Positions 45,451 through 59,838 of a stretch of 64,000 nucleotides of DNA are shown here, in pieces (positions within the stretch are counted from its first letter, which is position 1; every line of letters begins with the position of its first letter). The stretch comes from Pyrus communis (Eukaryota > Streptophyta > Magnoliopsida > Rosales > Rosaceae), in NCBI RefSeq assembly GCF_963583255.1, contig NC_084804.1, positions 17,860,723 to 17,924,722 of the forward strand. The letters are read 5' to 3'. The notes under the pieces were generated by a model. The model made no database searches. It saw nothing but the letters and a program-made list of their open reading frames with translations, and was not told the DNA's origin. The position numbers were made by a program, and so were the translations under genes.

Positions 45451-46777
45451 TGTAATAAAAACCTGAATCTAAAATATGCACTTACTAATTTGGCCTGATA
45501 TATTATTTGAGGTAAGGATTATGATTATCTATAAGAGATTTGTTCTTAAAGCGTCTAAAAATATTTATCTCTGCACTTGAGATTCTAAAAGCTACTTTTA
45601 TTTCCTTAATATCTCTTCTGAAAAAAAAAATCCCTGATTATTCAAAGGTCGGTTTGCTTAGAGCAGTGGACGACAAAGACAGGTGTCGGCAGGGTTGGTT
45701 TAGGGTTAATTTATAATTAAATGGGTTAGGGAGGGTTGTTTTCAAAGTTTGATTACAGATGTGAAAGAAGCCAGACGTAAACAAATAGCTGAAAACGAAA
45801 TACACAATATGAGAACATTACCAGGCTAAATTCCTTGTCTTTTGGCTGGCCGGCTTGACAATTATTATCTCATAACTTTGAAGGACATAAGTTGCTTCTC
45901 TAATTATTTTTTATCAGAACCGTTCATGTACTTGCTTCATATATTTCTTCGTATAAGTAAGATCAAATTATTTTAGTCATATGCATTTGAGTGTAACAAG
46001 TAACATTCTTATTAATTATTAATATGAGTCACCAGTCTATTTGGCCCCTCGTCCAACTAATAGGACAAACTTCATATGAAGAGCAAACGGATCAAGCAAT
46101 TGACTTACTTGATTGTACTCAAGTATCACGATGCCTCAACACAACTTTATGAATATTTGAACGTTTCATCCCAAAATCAACTGGCAACGCGACCGGAATT
46201 ATCAAATTCCTTTTAAGTTAATTTTCTGATGTGGGATAATTTTTTTTCACATACTCAAATATGTTACCTATTTCATGTTTCTATAAATATGATCACTCAC
46301 AAATTACAACAACCCTAGCTTAAGTATAAAGTTTGCCTATAATACGTACTTTGGACAGTTACTTATTATTCCCAAGCAAGCAAATTAGGCTAATGAAACA
46401 ATTAGAGAAACATATAACGGAAGAATCTAAAACCCACAATGATCATATTACATATAGATGGAATAAAGAGGGAAACGTTTTTTTTTTTTTTTTTTTTGAC
46501 AAACTCTATGACAACATAACACACTTTCATTTCAAATCACCGATTATGTTACATTTTTTCTTGAACTGTGAGTCTAAATGCTAAATCAGACAATATAAAC
46601 ATTTGCATCTCTTTCTTTCATGAAATTTTTATCGTGATTAGTATGAAAGTAAAAAGCAACACGGAAATTTGAAGTAGAAGATCAAACTTCACTATATACA
46701 ACTCCAATATACACATACAAAACTTGAACTCAGAGCATAAAAAAAAAAAAAACAATCCTACTACATCCACATGCTAA

Positions 46778-47167
46778 TTAAATGAGCCAGCTATCACGAA
46801 AAGAAGACTGGTATTGCAGCAAAACAAGCAAGAGAATAATGAAAGCAGCAACACCCCAAGGTGAGCTTCCCTCTGAAGGTATATGGTGAGTCCTCCGGCG
46901 GCGGTCCCACGGCGACATGGAGAAGAGCCAATCAGGATCCATAGATGAGAGCCCCTTCACAATGAGGATGAGAAATATTGGTGTGAGCAAAAGCACCCAA
47001 TTGAATTGCCCTTCAGCTTCTTCCACAGCTGACTCGTAGGAGGAGTACCATGAGATGCCCAAGAAGATGGAGATCACTGCCAGGATTAGGAGAACTGGGT
47101 AGGGCAGAGGGCTTAGAGAAAACCCTTCGAAGAAGGAGCTGGTTTGGCTTCTTCTATAGTAAGCCAT
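46778..47167 (-). CDS. Small multi-pass membrane protein, plant-specific family (copy 2)
   Basis: 129 residues, one exon, ATG at 47167. Three hydrophobic segments: about 22-41 (YPVLLILAVISIFLGISW), 55-70 (FNWVLLLTPIFLILIV) and 103-119 (WGVAAFIILLLVLLQY). It ends SSPWGVAAFIILLLVLLQYQ then SSFRDSW, which lines up with the C terminus of the protein from 42390-42821, so the two are paralogues. An Arg-rich loop precedes the last segment. Function unknown; probably membrane-located. Confidence 0.85.
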   Translation of the reverse strand: MAYYRRSQTSSFFEGFSLSPLPYPVLLILAVISIFLGISWYSSYESAVEEAEGQFNWVLLLTPIFLILIVKGLSSMDPDWLFSMSPWDRRRRTHHIPSEGSSPWGVAAFIILLLVLLQYQSSFRDSWLI

Positions 47168-49526
47168 GTGATTTGGAGGGAAGATTTTTTGTTGTTGGAA
47201 AGAGAGTAGATTTATTCAAGAGGTTGTTATGGATTGAAGGTCTTGTGGTTTTATAGACAAAAGATGGTGGGTTGGGGAGTAAATGTTTTGGAGGTATGCA
47301 ACTTTCGAATTAAGTAGAGAATAATGCTTGGGTTTTCTGTATAAAAAGGTCATTTTCTCTTTTATTGTAAACCACCGACTCACACGCATAAACAAGTAAT
47401 TTAAGAAAAACAAAAATTCTGCGCACGTTATTAAACTCTGATTTGTTTAAAAAAATAAAAAAATAAAGGATCAAGTATTTCTTTGAGTAATGCTCTTGAT
47501 AAGGCAAAATTGTTCACATTATCGACGCATTATTTAATACAAATCATAATTAGAAAAGTTCACCCATCATTAATGTAGTCAGTTTTGCATATCTAAATAA
47601 TATTATTGTTTCTTTGTTAAGAGTATATGCTTAGATATTTAGTTTTAGATTTCTTTGTTTATATGGCTTGGTAAAGTTGTGGGGTTTTGATGGGTGAAGT
47701 GGAGGGCAATGCAACGGTCGACAAGGAAAACAAGACCAATAAGATAAGAAGAGTTGTTTAACTTATGCATACGTGTCTGCTTTCAAGCACATGAACTCTC
47801 GTACGATACCTGCACCGGCCAAAAAGAAAGAGATTCCAGTAAATATTATAAAGATAAAAATGCAGTGATTGATAAAGACATATATATAGTTTATTTTACA
47901 TATTTTAAGCTTCTACCATTTTTTGTGCAAGAAAAAGGAAAAGAAGGTTTGACGATTTTAATCGTTGCCTATGTCACAAGGGAATTTGTTGAGATTGATT
48001 TTCTGTAAGGTGATCCGCAAATGAATCCCATAATATGGGTTTGATTAAAAATATTCCTACAATACATATATGTTTTCCCAATATTAATTTTGTTTAAATT
48101 TGATCGACATTTTTTTTTTAATTGAAAGGAGGAAATTGAACTTTAACATGCTCTGGAATTGAAAAGAAAAATAGTACCTACACTGTTACTAAGAGCTATT
48201 GCTAAGCTTCCCTTCAATTAGGTCATCAACTTGAGAGCGTTGATCTCGTGTCAGAAAAAAGAGGATGTTATATGTACTTAAAAATAATTAAGTTATTTTT
48301 TATATTGTTAATTGATTTAATAATGAAATCTCATACTTTTTTATTGTATCAAAACAGATTGTTTCATATATAAAGTTTAACTGTTACACATACTTTATGT
48401 CACACAATTTATATTATTCGGATGACAAATTATAAATAATTACGTTACTTTTCATATTTCCAATGCGTTGCATGCATCCGCTATGTGTCCCAACAAAGAG
48501 TCGGTGGAGGCTTCCAATCCGTTGCATGCATCCATCCCCTCTGTGTGCCCTAGCAAAAAGTCGGTGGAGGCACTTTAACTTAAAATATCAACCCTCTGAG
48601 CCCGATGATAATTACAACCCCATTCCTCCACTGGACATGAAAATTTAATAATAGAAAAACATTAGGGTGCGGACGTTGACTCAGTTGATACTGACGCAGT
48701 TGAGCAGGTGACCAGTGAATATTCTTGACCATCAGATGACTAGGGAATATGTTGCAGGACGAAACAAGGGTGGATGGAAAGAACCGGGGATAGGTATGGG
48801 GAAATCACTCAATCAGGGTAACAAAGAAAATTTTAACGTTTCTAATCGTGAATTCACTCAACACGATCAAGTTAAACGTTTGATTTGAGAAAGAAAAAAC
48901 AACTCACTTCGAATACACAAAGCAAATATAATTTTCATTCAATCAAATGTTCAGCTTTACTTTCTGATGGGTCCTCTCTTCTTCAAAATCCATACATCTT
49001 TTATCAGTGTACGAGTTTAGGCTCAATGGGGACATGAAACAGAGCACCTAACAACGTTTCTTTTACAGACCATGAACCACAATATCTCCCCTTTCGTTCT
49101 TGGGCTGATTGGGAGGGTTTTAGAGTTTGAGCCTTTATGTTTTTCCCAAGGGTTAGAGTAAGCTGTAATCAATAGGATTTTTTTTGTCCAAAAAAAAAAA
49201 AAAAAAAAAAAAAATCAATAGGATTTTGGAGAGGAGGTCGAATAAGAACGGAACTATCATTGGACTAAGAGCTAATCGACGAAAATTTAGTATTTCGATT
49301 CGCTTGTGGTATCGAGTCACCAGCTGAGGATAGTGAAGAATACAAGAAAAACACATGCGAAATCTACAATCATATTCTCGAATTCAGAATCATGTTACAA
49401 GCATATTTTACCCAAATTTGATTGAGTACCAACAACTTTAACTCATTACATACAATAATTAAACCAAGAAGAGTCTAAGATGAGAACTAGACAAACCAGC
49501 TCTCTTGAAACTACAGCGGCACATTT
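47168..49526. other. Intergenic DNA
   Basis: No gene recognised. Holds a two-copy repeat (48460-48571) and a 25-nt A-run (49191-49214). The first 100 nt are the leader of the membrane-protein gene. Confidence 0.5.
48460..48571. repeat. Two-copy tandem repeat of about 55 nt
   Basis: CCAATGCGTTGCATGCATCC at 48460 and CCAATCCGTTGCATGCATCC at 48514, each ending in GTCGGTGGAGGC. Confidence 0.9.
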
Positions 49527-49796
49527 TCAGAAGTAGCCACACTTGCAAGGGGGCGCACACTTCCAACACGGTGGGGGCATAAAACACTGCTTCTTGGGAG
49601 TTCCCGACGACAACCAATGCACAACTGCTAGCAACAGCAACGGCATGGCTATGAGCCCCCAATTGATCTCAAACGTGGGGGTTTGAACATTGAAGGAGAT
49701 CAAAGACGACAGAAGAAGAAGCACAGCGGCCACCGCCAAGAAAACCAGAACCGGGAATGAGGAGGGGGCCTCTCTTCTGCAACAGTGATGTCCCAT
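49527..49796 (-). CDS. Short membrane protein with Cys-rich tail, probable third family member
   Basis: 89 residues, one exon. The true start is the ATG at 49796 (MGHHCCRREAPSS); a TTG lies just upstream. Two hydrophobic segments: about 16-34 (VLVFLAVAAVLLLLSSLI) and 47-61 (WGLIAMPLLLLAVV). The tail is Pro/Cys-rich (CFMPPPCWKCAPPCKC). Order and size resemble the first two segments of the proteins from 42390 and 46778, without the SPWGVA third segment. Relationship is inferred and weaker than between those two. Cys3-6 region could be acylated or bind metal. Function unknown. Confidence 0.65.
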   Translation of the reverse strand: MGHHCCRREAPSSFPVLVFLAVAAVLLLLSSLISFNVQTPTFEINWGLIAMPLLLLAVVHWLSSGTPKKQCFMPPPCWKCAPPCKCGYF

Positions 49797-50604
49797 CAAG
49801 ATTCAATGGCCTCTGTCAATGGAAGTTGATGTTCTGCAGAGATAAAAAAAAAAAAAAAAAAAGCACATGGAAATTGAAATTTGAAACCCAATTGACAAAT
49901 ATAAACAAGGACTTGCGTGTATATCTTATAGGTCTCAACCGCACAAGTTTCTGGTGCTTTCTTTTGGACTCAGTATATGGTTTGGTGGTTGCTCAATCAA
50001 TCGTTTTCAAACCAGCTGCCTAATCATACCATTTAGGAATATGGAATCACTAAATATCCCAAATGAAAGGGGACCAGCTGAATAAGGAGTGTGCGTAGAG
50101 AGTACATTTTAGGTGAGAAACACATCATGATCATGATCCTATCGTTAGAGGTCGTACGTAGTGCGGTTCTAACAAAAACACTTTTGAGCAAAAGTGCTTT
50201 TTACACTCGTACATAGGCTCTAATACCACAACAACATGAATCAAACAATTGGATAAGACAAGATTTTCCACATATTATGACAACAAATAATGAGGAAACG
50301 TTTAAAGTTGCACCGTTTATGCTTAAACTTATGCTCAAACAAGCAACAAAATTCTGACCCAAAAAGGGATGACAGCCCATTAACATAGATATGTTAGGCC
50401 CAAGTCGGTATTATGAACAGAGCTTTGTAACTTCAATGAGGATTTGCTGCCATTTGTAGCTTAAAGAATGAGAAAGATATGACTACAAATTTATAATCAT
50501 ACATTACATTTTACCCTATTCGTTACAACTTACATGTTAGGAGAGTTGTGTAGTCATGTCAAAATGACGATGCCTGTATAGCCCACCGTAGGAAAGAGCT
50601 TCGG
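49797..50604. other. Intergenic DNA
   Basis: A 19-nt A-run near 49843-49862 and AT-rich sequence. It includes the 3' untranslated region of URB2 near its right end. Nothing else seen. Confidence 0.4.
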
Positions 50605-53600
50605 TTAGACTTTTCCTTGGTATTGGAAATTGAGTTCGTAATCATGTTTTAAGGTTGCCAAAGTGTTTCTGCAAGGACCCTCTGCACAAACAAGAAGAAA
50701 ATGTGGGACTATTTAAATGCCCTTCAAGTCATACATTTTAGCCTTGATAAAGTTAAAATTGTTTTACCTCCAAAAATGGTATGAAGACGTTGAAGATCGT
50801 CTGGTGAGCAAGTATCTATTAGCGCGTATACACCTGGTCTTAGAGCTTCATCTATTTCCCTGAAAATTAAACATAAAATCGTTCAGGTAGTCTGAATGAC
50901 ATGAATGTATGTCGGTCAATCCAAGATTGTTCGCTCCAAAGGTTAATGCTTTTGGAGATAGTAATGGGTCACTTGAACATGCATCTATTTTACAATATTA
51001 TTCTCCCATTGTACAAAAATTGGAAGGCAACATCACTTCAAAGTTCAAACTCAAGTTTCTGGAAAAGTTTTAAGAGGGAAGAAAATGGGAAGAAAGTGAT
51101 TTACAAACATAGGATCAACACCCTCACCCCTCTTCCACCTTAACCCAAGGCCAGCGGGAGTTGATATAACGTACTAATTTTGAATGTACTAATTCATAAC
51201 AAAAACAATTGAGACATACAAGTGTATAATTATCTTATCAGTTATGCCTTTTGAGCTCATCAAGAATCTCACGAACATTACAACAACAAATAATCTAAGG
51301 TACCAGAAATTACCTTTTGATGCCTGTTTTACGGGGGCCATGTCCTGAATAAACCCATATGTAATTAGATAAAAATTGGGCACAGTGCGGACCAAAGACA
51401 TCCTTTTGATGTCTTATCTGCAAAATAGATATGACAAAATCTGGTGAGAAAGATCTCATTGTGTTTTCTCCCTTTCGACATAATGGAACATATACCCAAA
51501 ATGTAAGACGATAAAGATAACTTTAGTGAGGCATGTATATGAAAAGTCACCTACCTCTTCATAAATCCTTCGGAGACTACCAGCACATTTCACTCCCTCA
51601 GCCACTTCCCATGAAAAGAAACCTTTCTTCACAGCTGCATCAGCATCCACTGTCTCCAAACAATGAAGAAGTATACGAACAGAAGCTTCAAGTATAGCAA
51701 CACACCGTTCGCATTCACTAGAAATTACAAAACAACAATTCAATTATATTCTAAGTCTACTTGATGAGGACGAAAAACAAAAAAAATGAAAATAAATTCA
51801 GCATGCATCTCAACCCTCTTCAATAATCAATTTGCAGAAAATGAATATCAAAAGCTTAAAACGATTCTTCTTCATATTCAGCCTTTACTTTTATGTTTTC
51901 CAGCTTATTCCCAAGGTTAATAGTCGTGAGGTTTTTCATACAAAAGGAATACACTTACCTTTTGTGATGCTTCAGAACATTATGTAACAATCGGCAGCAA
52001 GCAGAAAATAGGTCAACCGAGTATTGCCTATCTATGCCAGAGAAATGTGAACTTGCTACTGGATTAGAGACTTGGTTATTTGGAATTGTTGAAGAATCAT
52101 CAGGAATAGGAGCTTCTGAAAGTTTTAAGAGATGGAAGTCTTGAAAAAGTGCTGAAGGTATACGTAACGATTGTGCTACATGCCAGGGCTCCATTTGGTA
52201 CAGAGCATGTTTGCCAGAAATTCTAACCAGTACATCAACACACATAAGAATAACTGTTCCTGGATCTGGATCAGTATCAGTATCACCTTTACTCTGGATC
52301 ACTCGCTCATAAAAGATTAGTGGACTCTGCAAGTGTAGAATAACATTGAATACACTAGCAATGAAGCTCTGGATGTATTTTTTAACGACCTTCAAACGTT
52401 TATGTCCTGAAAGAAAAATAAATGTTCAGTCAAGCAAGTCCCAACAAACTGTAATCATATGCACTTGAAATCTATATAAAATATGTACTAATAGCCAACA
52501 TGACTATTATGCATAACATAGCGGTGATAGACACCTTAGAGAATATAGTAGAACTGTTTGATCCAAAATTACTGAATATTCCATCGATAGATGTGTTGAT
52601 TACCTGAAACAAATTCCAGAACCAAATCCAAGCAATCGATGCCAGCTGCAACAACTGAAGAAACCTTTCCGCCATCTACACTTCCAGTATGTATGTCATA
52701 ACTCATGGTGCACCCTTCCCGCACACCAACTAGTGCTCTCTCTATAGCTTGTAGAGCAGATAAAAGATGCAACTCTGATGGTCTCTCTATGAACACTCTG
52801 AACGATGACCTCAACCTAGCTTTAAGTTCATCCAATAAGTATGGCCAGCCAGACAGAGATGCTTCAGAAAATCCCATAGGAGAATGGAGCATTTTGGTGC
52901 TTGACTCTGTCTCATGAGATACTAGGGTGGCTCTTTTTCCCTGTAAAGTTATGCATTTCCCCAAAGCCCTTAACTGTAGCTGAACCATCTTATCATACAA
53001 ATTTCTGGATAGCGTAGGATTAGTCAGAGGAAAATGCTTGGCCAATTCTTCCAGATACTTCAGAACACCGTCTAAACACACAAAATAAAAGAAGTGTGGC
53101 ACATGATTCATGTCCACTGATTCCAAAAACAGGACTTGTGTGATGCCGGTAAAAGAATGCACCAAGCTTGAGGACAGGGGAGCACTATTCATATGCAAAC
53201 TCAACCTCAAAATAGCTGAAGATGCAATAAACAACTGCCTGAGCAAAAATGCTGCGTCCGGGTAATCACCTTTTAGAAGGCGTCTCAACAAAGGCTTATT
53301 TAAAGATTGCAATTCAAATGAATCAACATCAGTCAATGCACTGGAAGCCAAAACAGCACCTTTCAAGTGCAACTTTCTTCCACGGACACTACCAGATCCC
53401 GAGTCATCATGGATGTCAGGTGATGCTGAGCAGGTCATTGCTACTCCACGTTCATTATGCAGTCCACCACATGCAATATCAGTCTCAACACCAGTGCCTT
53501 CCGGTAAAAAATCCTCTGCACCGGACTCTACCTTTGTCTTTTGAATATTTTGAGCATCACATAAAGTTCTGGACTGTTGATTATTGTCGAAAAGCAACAT

Positions 53601-56600
53601 TTGTAAGAGAAGACTAGAAAACTCTGCAAAAACATTTATACAGAGGTTGAGTTCGGAGATGGGTTCAAGTTTCCGCCTTGATGAGTTTGCTTCATGATCA
53701 CTATTTCTCACATTTGTATGGTTCACAACACATACTACGCCCCATAAATACCCACTAAGGCAAGAAATTAAGGATGAAAACTTGTTCAAATTCAGAGCAT
53801 CAACATCAATCCCCACTTTTCTCTTATAAGGGCCATTCTTCAAATTCAATAGTAAGCTTTGCATCTGTTCCGTCAAACTCTTAGCAATAATGGCTACACT
53901 TTTCCTGGCATCAATAGAATTGGAAGGATCCAAGCACTGATCAGATTCACTTGAATTACTATGCTCATGGACAGTTTCAGCATTCAGTTTGGAAGCATTA
54001 GGACGATGATCAACATGATTAAGTTGATATTTACTTGATGTCAGAAACACATAAAATGTGTGATCCATCAGCGACAAGATCATGTCATTAAATGGGAGAC
54101 GATTATCTTTTGAAAATGACTCTTGAATCCCAAGAACTGCATAAACTGACTTGTAAAGCCATGACACAGGAAATGTATCCTCAAGTAACACGGAAGCATG
54201 TGAGGTTTGACCAGCTGCTGTCTTCTCTTCACAAGCCAGAATTATGCATTTTAATGCCTTCCGGCAAGATACAAACAGTCTCAAGAGCTCATGATAATGA
54301 TGTGAGTTCAATGCATTCTGACAATCTAATAAGCAACCAACAAGAAGCCTGAAAAACACAGAACAGGTAATATTAACAAATATCTTCATCGAATGACTAC
54401 AAAGACTACACTTATCAGAAAGCTTCAATTGTTAAGCACATAAATGTTTTCCATGAGAAATGAATTCTTTAGGCTGCTGGGAAAAAAGGTGCACATGAGA
54501 CTATAGAAAGAAAGCTCAGAAGTTGAAAGAGTTTGTCAGTGACGAGCAGTTCTGCGCAAAACGCTTTCTGAAACAGTTTTACAACAAACAACATATTAGC
54601 CTCTTTACTTTTTATTGCATGTATTCAATTATATTATCTGCAAGAAAAAATGGACAACCACCATATCATACTATCTGTGATAGGTTTCCATCTTAATACT
54701 TAACTCAATTTAGTGGATATTTCTGTCTTAACGAGTATACAAATTTGTGAAATAATTGCTCACCACAAGATTTTTATATTTTATATTTTATTGAAAAAAA
54801 ATATAGCAACAAGAGCTATTATGGGGGACCATTGGTGCCACATCACACCATAAAAAATGATGTTGATGGGATAATGTTTGTACCTTTCAAGGTTGAGTAT
54901 AGAAGTCACATAAAGTGAAATTGATCTTGAACTCAAATGACCTTTTGGCATGTGGCACAATAGATTAAGTAAACTCTGGCAAGCAGTAAATTTCATGATG
55001 GTCAATTGTAGGGCTTCTTGTTCCTTGCAACTTCCTGTAAGAAGCTTATCAGAAGCACCAGTGACCGGATTTGCTATGGAGGAACGGTCAAATATGTTAT
55101 GTTTATTAGAGGAAACAACCACTGATGAGTTCTCCAGGTCATTTAAAACTTTCGCCCAATTTGGTGATGATTTGAAATCACAATCGCCAGATGAAAAGTC
55201 ACTGATGAATTGTACTGTTGAATTCTCCAATGCACGGCAAAAACTTGATGCAAAATGCCTGCGGACAAACTAATAGAGGCAATAGAATAAATACCTGGGT
55301 AGAAATTTTTTTCTATAAAGGCACATAGAATAGTGTATGTCTCAATAAGAGAATAAAAAAGTGTAACAAACATGAATTAACACAAAATGGAGTCAATGAA
55401 GCACCATGTGATGTTTGATAGAAGCTTACTCTTTGCTCATACAGAATGGAGTCAATGAAGCAATGTGATGAGATTTGATGCAAGGTTACTTTCTTCATCC
55501 TGTCAGCTGCATGGTTATTGTGCTCTCTAACCACCCCAAAGCTGCTTCTTACACAGGGAAGGGAAGTTTGGATTAAAAGAGAAAGGAATGTCTTCAAATT
55601 CTTTTTAGTCGCATGAGTGCACCAGGTATCAATATTGTGGCAAAGAATCCACCAAATTGCAGTTGGCAGTGACTTCTTGTTCAAAGCAGAAACACTGAAA
55701 TCCCATTCATCAGTTTCCTGGGCAACCATTTTAGTACAACTTGTATCATCAGAAGTGAAGATTGGCCGTTGATCTTCAGACACTAATGAAAGGTGCTCCA
55801 TCAGAAAACCAGTAAGACCTGCCGCCTCTTCCCTCAAGGCAGAGATGTGCCTTTCCAACTTTTTGATTCTTTTATGACACCTTGACAAGCCAGCATCTTC
55901 AGGCAACCTGACTTGCACCAGATTTTTGTTATGTTGCATCACATATTCAGAAGACTTTATATGCCTATTCAAATCAACAAGCCTTCTAAAAGCCATAGCA
56001 TGCATTACATAAGTCAAAGACCAAGAATCTGTTGCACAGTTCTTACAATAGATGTTTGAAATGGATTGAACAACAACAAGAAGAGGAGCTGAAGGTTGCT
56101 TGATCCAAGAAAAATATCCCCCACTGGTCCAGTCAGTCATCTCCATCCAATCACTACCAGAGTATGATGCGAATGAATCTCCCATTGCTGCTGACATCTT
56201 TCTTGATAAATCTGGAGGCATAAGGCTCGTTGCTGACCTATATAAGCTTTGGCAGGACATATACAATCGAAAGAAGAACACAAAAACCCAATGAGTGGAT
56301 AATCCAAATATCAGCAAATTAGTTTTGTTCTCAGCTGTCTCATTATCAAAACCTTTTCCCATGACAGAAAAAAGGAACTTGTTTAAAGAATCTGGCTGTT
56401 GTGAAACCAGATGGCCCATGCAAGGAAAAAGTAATGCTATAAGGTCCTTTATAGAAACTCCAAGGAGATTACAGTTTCCAGTTGTGGCAAATAGTGAGTC
56501 TAGCACTAATGCATACATTTCAGACAACCCTCTCCCCAAAAGCTCAGCTTCCAGATTAAAACCATGCGAGCTACTTTGCACATCCCAATTGTCAACTTCC

Positions 56601-59582
56601 TTTTCATCAGATTTTGAACAACTAATTTTCATCCACTCTAGAGATTCTGATATATCGACAGTTAACTGCCCAATAAACCCACTTGCTTGGCCTTCTGGTA
56701 TGGACTTTATAGCTTGTTGGATTGCAATCTTAAACTCTTGCGAGCATAATAACATTTCCACTGATTTTGCATAAGCTTCACCATGTAAAGAAATCACAAA
56801 TCTAGTATAGTTTCGTTCACCATCACCATTATGTGAACTTAAAAGCCTTATTGCTTTACACAATGCAAAAATGGTATTATTCACCTGCAGTACAATAGTA
56901 AAATGACGGGGTTAAACAACAGCAAAACCTCAAGGGAACAAAACAGACTCTCAGTTCTAGAAATGATCTGTGGCAAATTGACAATTCATGACCCGCCCCC
57001 TAAAATTCGTGAGTGGAACTAGTAAAATAGTTGATTTCGGAACCAGCAATACATATATAATCAGGTATATGTATATGCATGCAGAAGTTAAAAAGCGGCC
57101 AAATGCTTAATCAAAGAGCATTCTACTAACCTGGCGAAGTTGACTATAGAGAACAACTAATTGACATCCAATATCGGTTATCTTGAAAGATAATGAGCAC
57201 CGATCCGGAACATCCATCAGTGAAATCCCAATGGCTAAGTGAGAAAGCATCAGAAGCCACAAGCTTACTAAATCATTCTCTATAACCTCATATTCAATTT
57301 CCATTAGATACCCCACAGCAGAAAGCACCTCGTTGGCTATTAAAGTTAAAGCATCCACGTGTGTCCCGTTAACTACATCATACTTTGATGACTGAATTAA
57401 ATTGGAGGACAATGATATAATCATATTATAAACCTTCTTCAAGAAATTAAGGCAAGCTCTAGTAGATGTATCCTCCGTTCTCACATAAACCTTTTCATGC
57501 ATAAAGCCAAAAACTAAATTATTAACAGATTTAAGCGTGCAATGAACATCCAACAATACAGGTCCCATTTCCAGCTTAGTTTCAATATAGCTGTTAATCT
57601 CAAGCAGAAGAGGCTCCATAATCAGTACAAAAAAATCAAGAAGTGACTTTCGTGTTTCCGCATTGAAGCTAGTTGAGCAGTAATTCTTTTCAGCTAGTGC
57701 AGTACTAGTTGAACCTTCAGTCTTCCCCATCATTTTGGTATTTTCAGTCAGCACTGAAGCCCTTTTTAGCTTTTTAACTTGATCGATGAGCAAGCGAAAT
57801 AGTTCTCCTATGCTTTCCACTGCCAAAGCATTCTTTCCAGCTAAAATTCTTTCCAGTTTATCAAATAAATGTCTGTGATAACTCTTGAGCGTTGTTTTGG
57901 AGTCCTTTGACTTCCCAGAATTGGATGTGGCATATTTTTCACTACTGCACAAGCTCAAAAATCCATCAATGTGGATTGGGTGATACAGCCCATGAGATAA
58001 TACTTCTTCAACTAGCTTCAATAAGTTTCTTGTCCAATCAGGATTAATTCCCTCAATCTGAAGATGCAAGAGACCCAAGAGATGCAACAGAGGCTCAAGG
58101 AGTTTATTAATAAAATCACGAAATCCGTTCTTCCGAGCTGGGTGGGCCCTCAAAAACTTGGCAAATGGCTCAAACACCAAGCTCACAAATCGGAAAACAA
58201 AGTCACCTCCATTGCCACAGGCAAGATTTTCACCGTAAAATTTGTGGACTAGATCAAGCACTGCACCTACAGTTGAAACCCACAGATCTAAATTTTCATT
58301 TGATAAGCCTCCATGGGATGAAAACACCAAAGCTATGCAATCAAGCACAGTGTTGTACAATTGTAACCCTTCACTACTGGAAAACAAAGTCGAGCGTGAA
58401 GATGTTTTGTTCAATAAGGACAGTGCATTTCTTGCAATCAAATCAATAGAGTGTAAAAGGTTCCGTGAGAAATTTAGAGAAACATTCACTTTCAAAGACT
58501 CCTCCAAACAGAATTTGAAAATTTCCCAGCATCTAACATCCAAATATGTGTCAATAACTTCGGCTTGATGCTTCTCTCCACCACTCTGAATTTTCTTTCC
58601 TGAAGAAATCAACAATGACTGGATCCAATCATTGACAAAAATTATTAAACGTGACATATTGACTGCTTGAGTATCCTGGTTACTCTTGCCGCCTTCTTCT
58701 TTCGCTCTAGATATCACAAAACCATAAGCTAGTTCCACCTTCCTGCATTTTCATTCCTCAGTTATCAGAATTAAATCTTCTTTCAGATTAGAAAGTACAT
58801 TCATCAGAATTAAATCTTAACCCTCCTTTCGTTCACTTAATGAGGAAATGAAGACAACATGAAACTTGAATCTTGGTTTCTACTCTCAATTGCGGAAGGA
58901 AATCTGATGGATTAAGTCTAATTCAACCAATTTGGTTCAAATGGGATTATAATTTCCTTGATTCCCCTTCTAAGACAAAGCTTCATCGACTTTGCATTTC
59001 ATTAATCTCGGTACCTACTCGTAAAATAAATAAACAAAAACACTCAAATATCGAAATATTTGAGCCAAGAACCAACCTTTGATCACAAAATTTTAAATTA
59101 AGTTTACTTCACTCATTAAAATCAAAATCAAAATCAAATTTTCCATTCTGTCGGCTGAGAAACTTGCAGGAACATAAATCACATCCATCAAACTCAACGT
59201 AATCAAATTTCTGCACTTCCGAAACTATTAATTGATTGAATTCGAACATTTTCGCAATCTAAACACATTAAAGCAAATAAAGAAAACGAAAAGGTAGAAA
59301 ATATACTCATACTCACTTCTCAAGATCAATTTCTTTGTTCTGGATTGACAAAACCAACTCCAGGTTCCGCCATGGACCGCCTTCTTCGAGCTCGTGACTG
59401 GGTTCACTCGCCTCCTGCTTTTCATCTGCTCCAACTTCAATCATTTCTTGCGGTTCACTCTCCTTCTCTGAGACAATAATACGCTGCGTTTTGGAAGGCC
59501 TTTCGGATGCTCCAAGACTCCTCTGCTTTCTCTTTTTGTTCTTCGATCGTTGAGCTTTAGGGGTGGCTTCGGAGCCGGCCAT
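50605..59582 (-). CDS. URB2: URB2/NPA2-type nucleolar pre-ribosome protein
   Basis: Ten exons on the - strand: 59582-59317, 58742-57131, 56884-55430, 55269-54884, 54348-52604, 52406-51959, 51717-51555, 51417-51314, 50859-50768 and 50681-50605. All donors are GT and acceptors AG, and phases close to 2116 codons (2115 residues), about the length of Arabidopsis At4g30150. The first ATG is at 59582; a GTG upstream is ignored. A basic N terminus (QRSKNKKRKQRS, nuclear/nucleolar signal) leads into a helical-repeat protein with few motifs. The C-terminal Urb2/Npa2 domain (about 1830-2115) holds ALYQMEPWHVAQSLRIPSAL, CRLLHNVLKHH, FLSNYIWVYSGHGPRKTGIK, RPGVYALIDACSPDD-like sequence and the ending KHDYELNFQYQGKV. 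It acts in 60S subunit assembly and 27S pre-rRNA processing in yeast; a like role here is inferred. The exon 3/4 join uses ATTAG as acceptor because a nearby CCGCAG would break the frame. Confidence 0.95.
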
Positions 59583-59838
59583 TGTTGAACTCCTGTCACT
59601 CACAGTGGTTTTTAGGGTTTAACGGATATACAACAAGTTGAACTTGTAGGGTTTAATGGACTCGGTCAGGGCGGGGTGGAGGGTTGAAGAAAGGATGAAA
59701 CGGCAGCGTGCTGATTTATGGGATATTTTGATAAATAACCGTGTTTTGTAGCACGAAATAATTTTTAGCCTACTCTTAACATAGTTTACAAATTTAACCA
59801 AAAACCCATGCGAAAATAAGGTCTCACATGCATGGGAG

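Larger units (their letters stand above)
44028..46777. other. Intergenic DNA with two diverged local duplications
   Basis: No gene recognised. Contains the duplicated blocks listed at 44551-44795 and 45096-45450, and an 18-nt T-run near 46480. The first 150 nt are the probable leader and promoter of the PLC-like gene. Confidence 0.5.

Noticed and set aside
55255..55275. CCGCAG as acceptor for URB2 exon 4
   Set aside because: It would put the exon out of phase with exon 3; ATTAG eleven bases upstream keeps the frame.
59580..59603. URB2 start at 59603
   Set aside because: That codon is GTG; the first ATG is at 59582.
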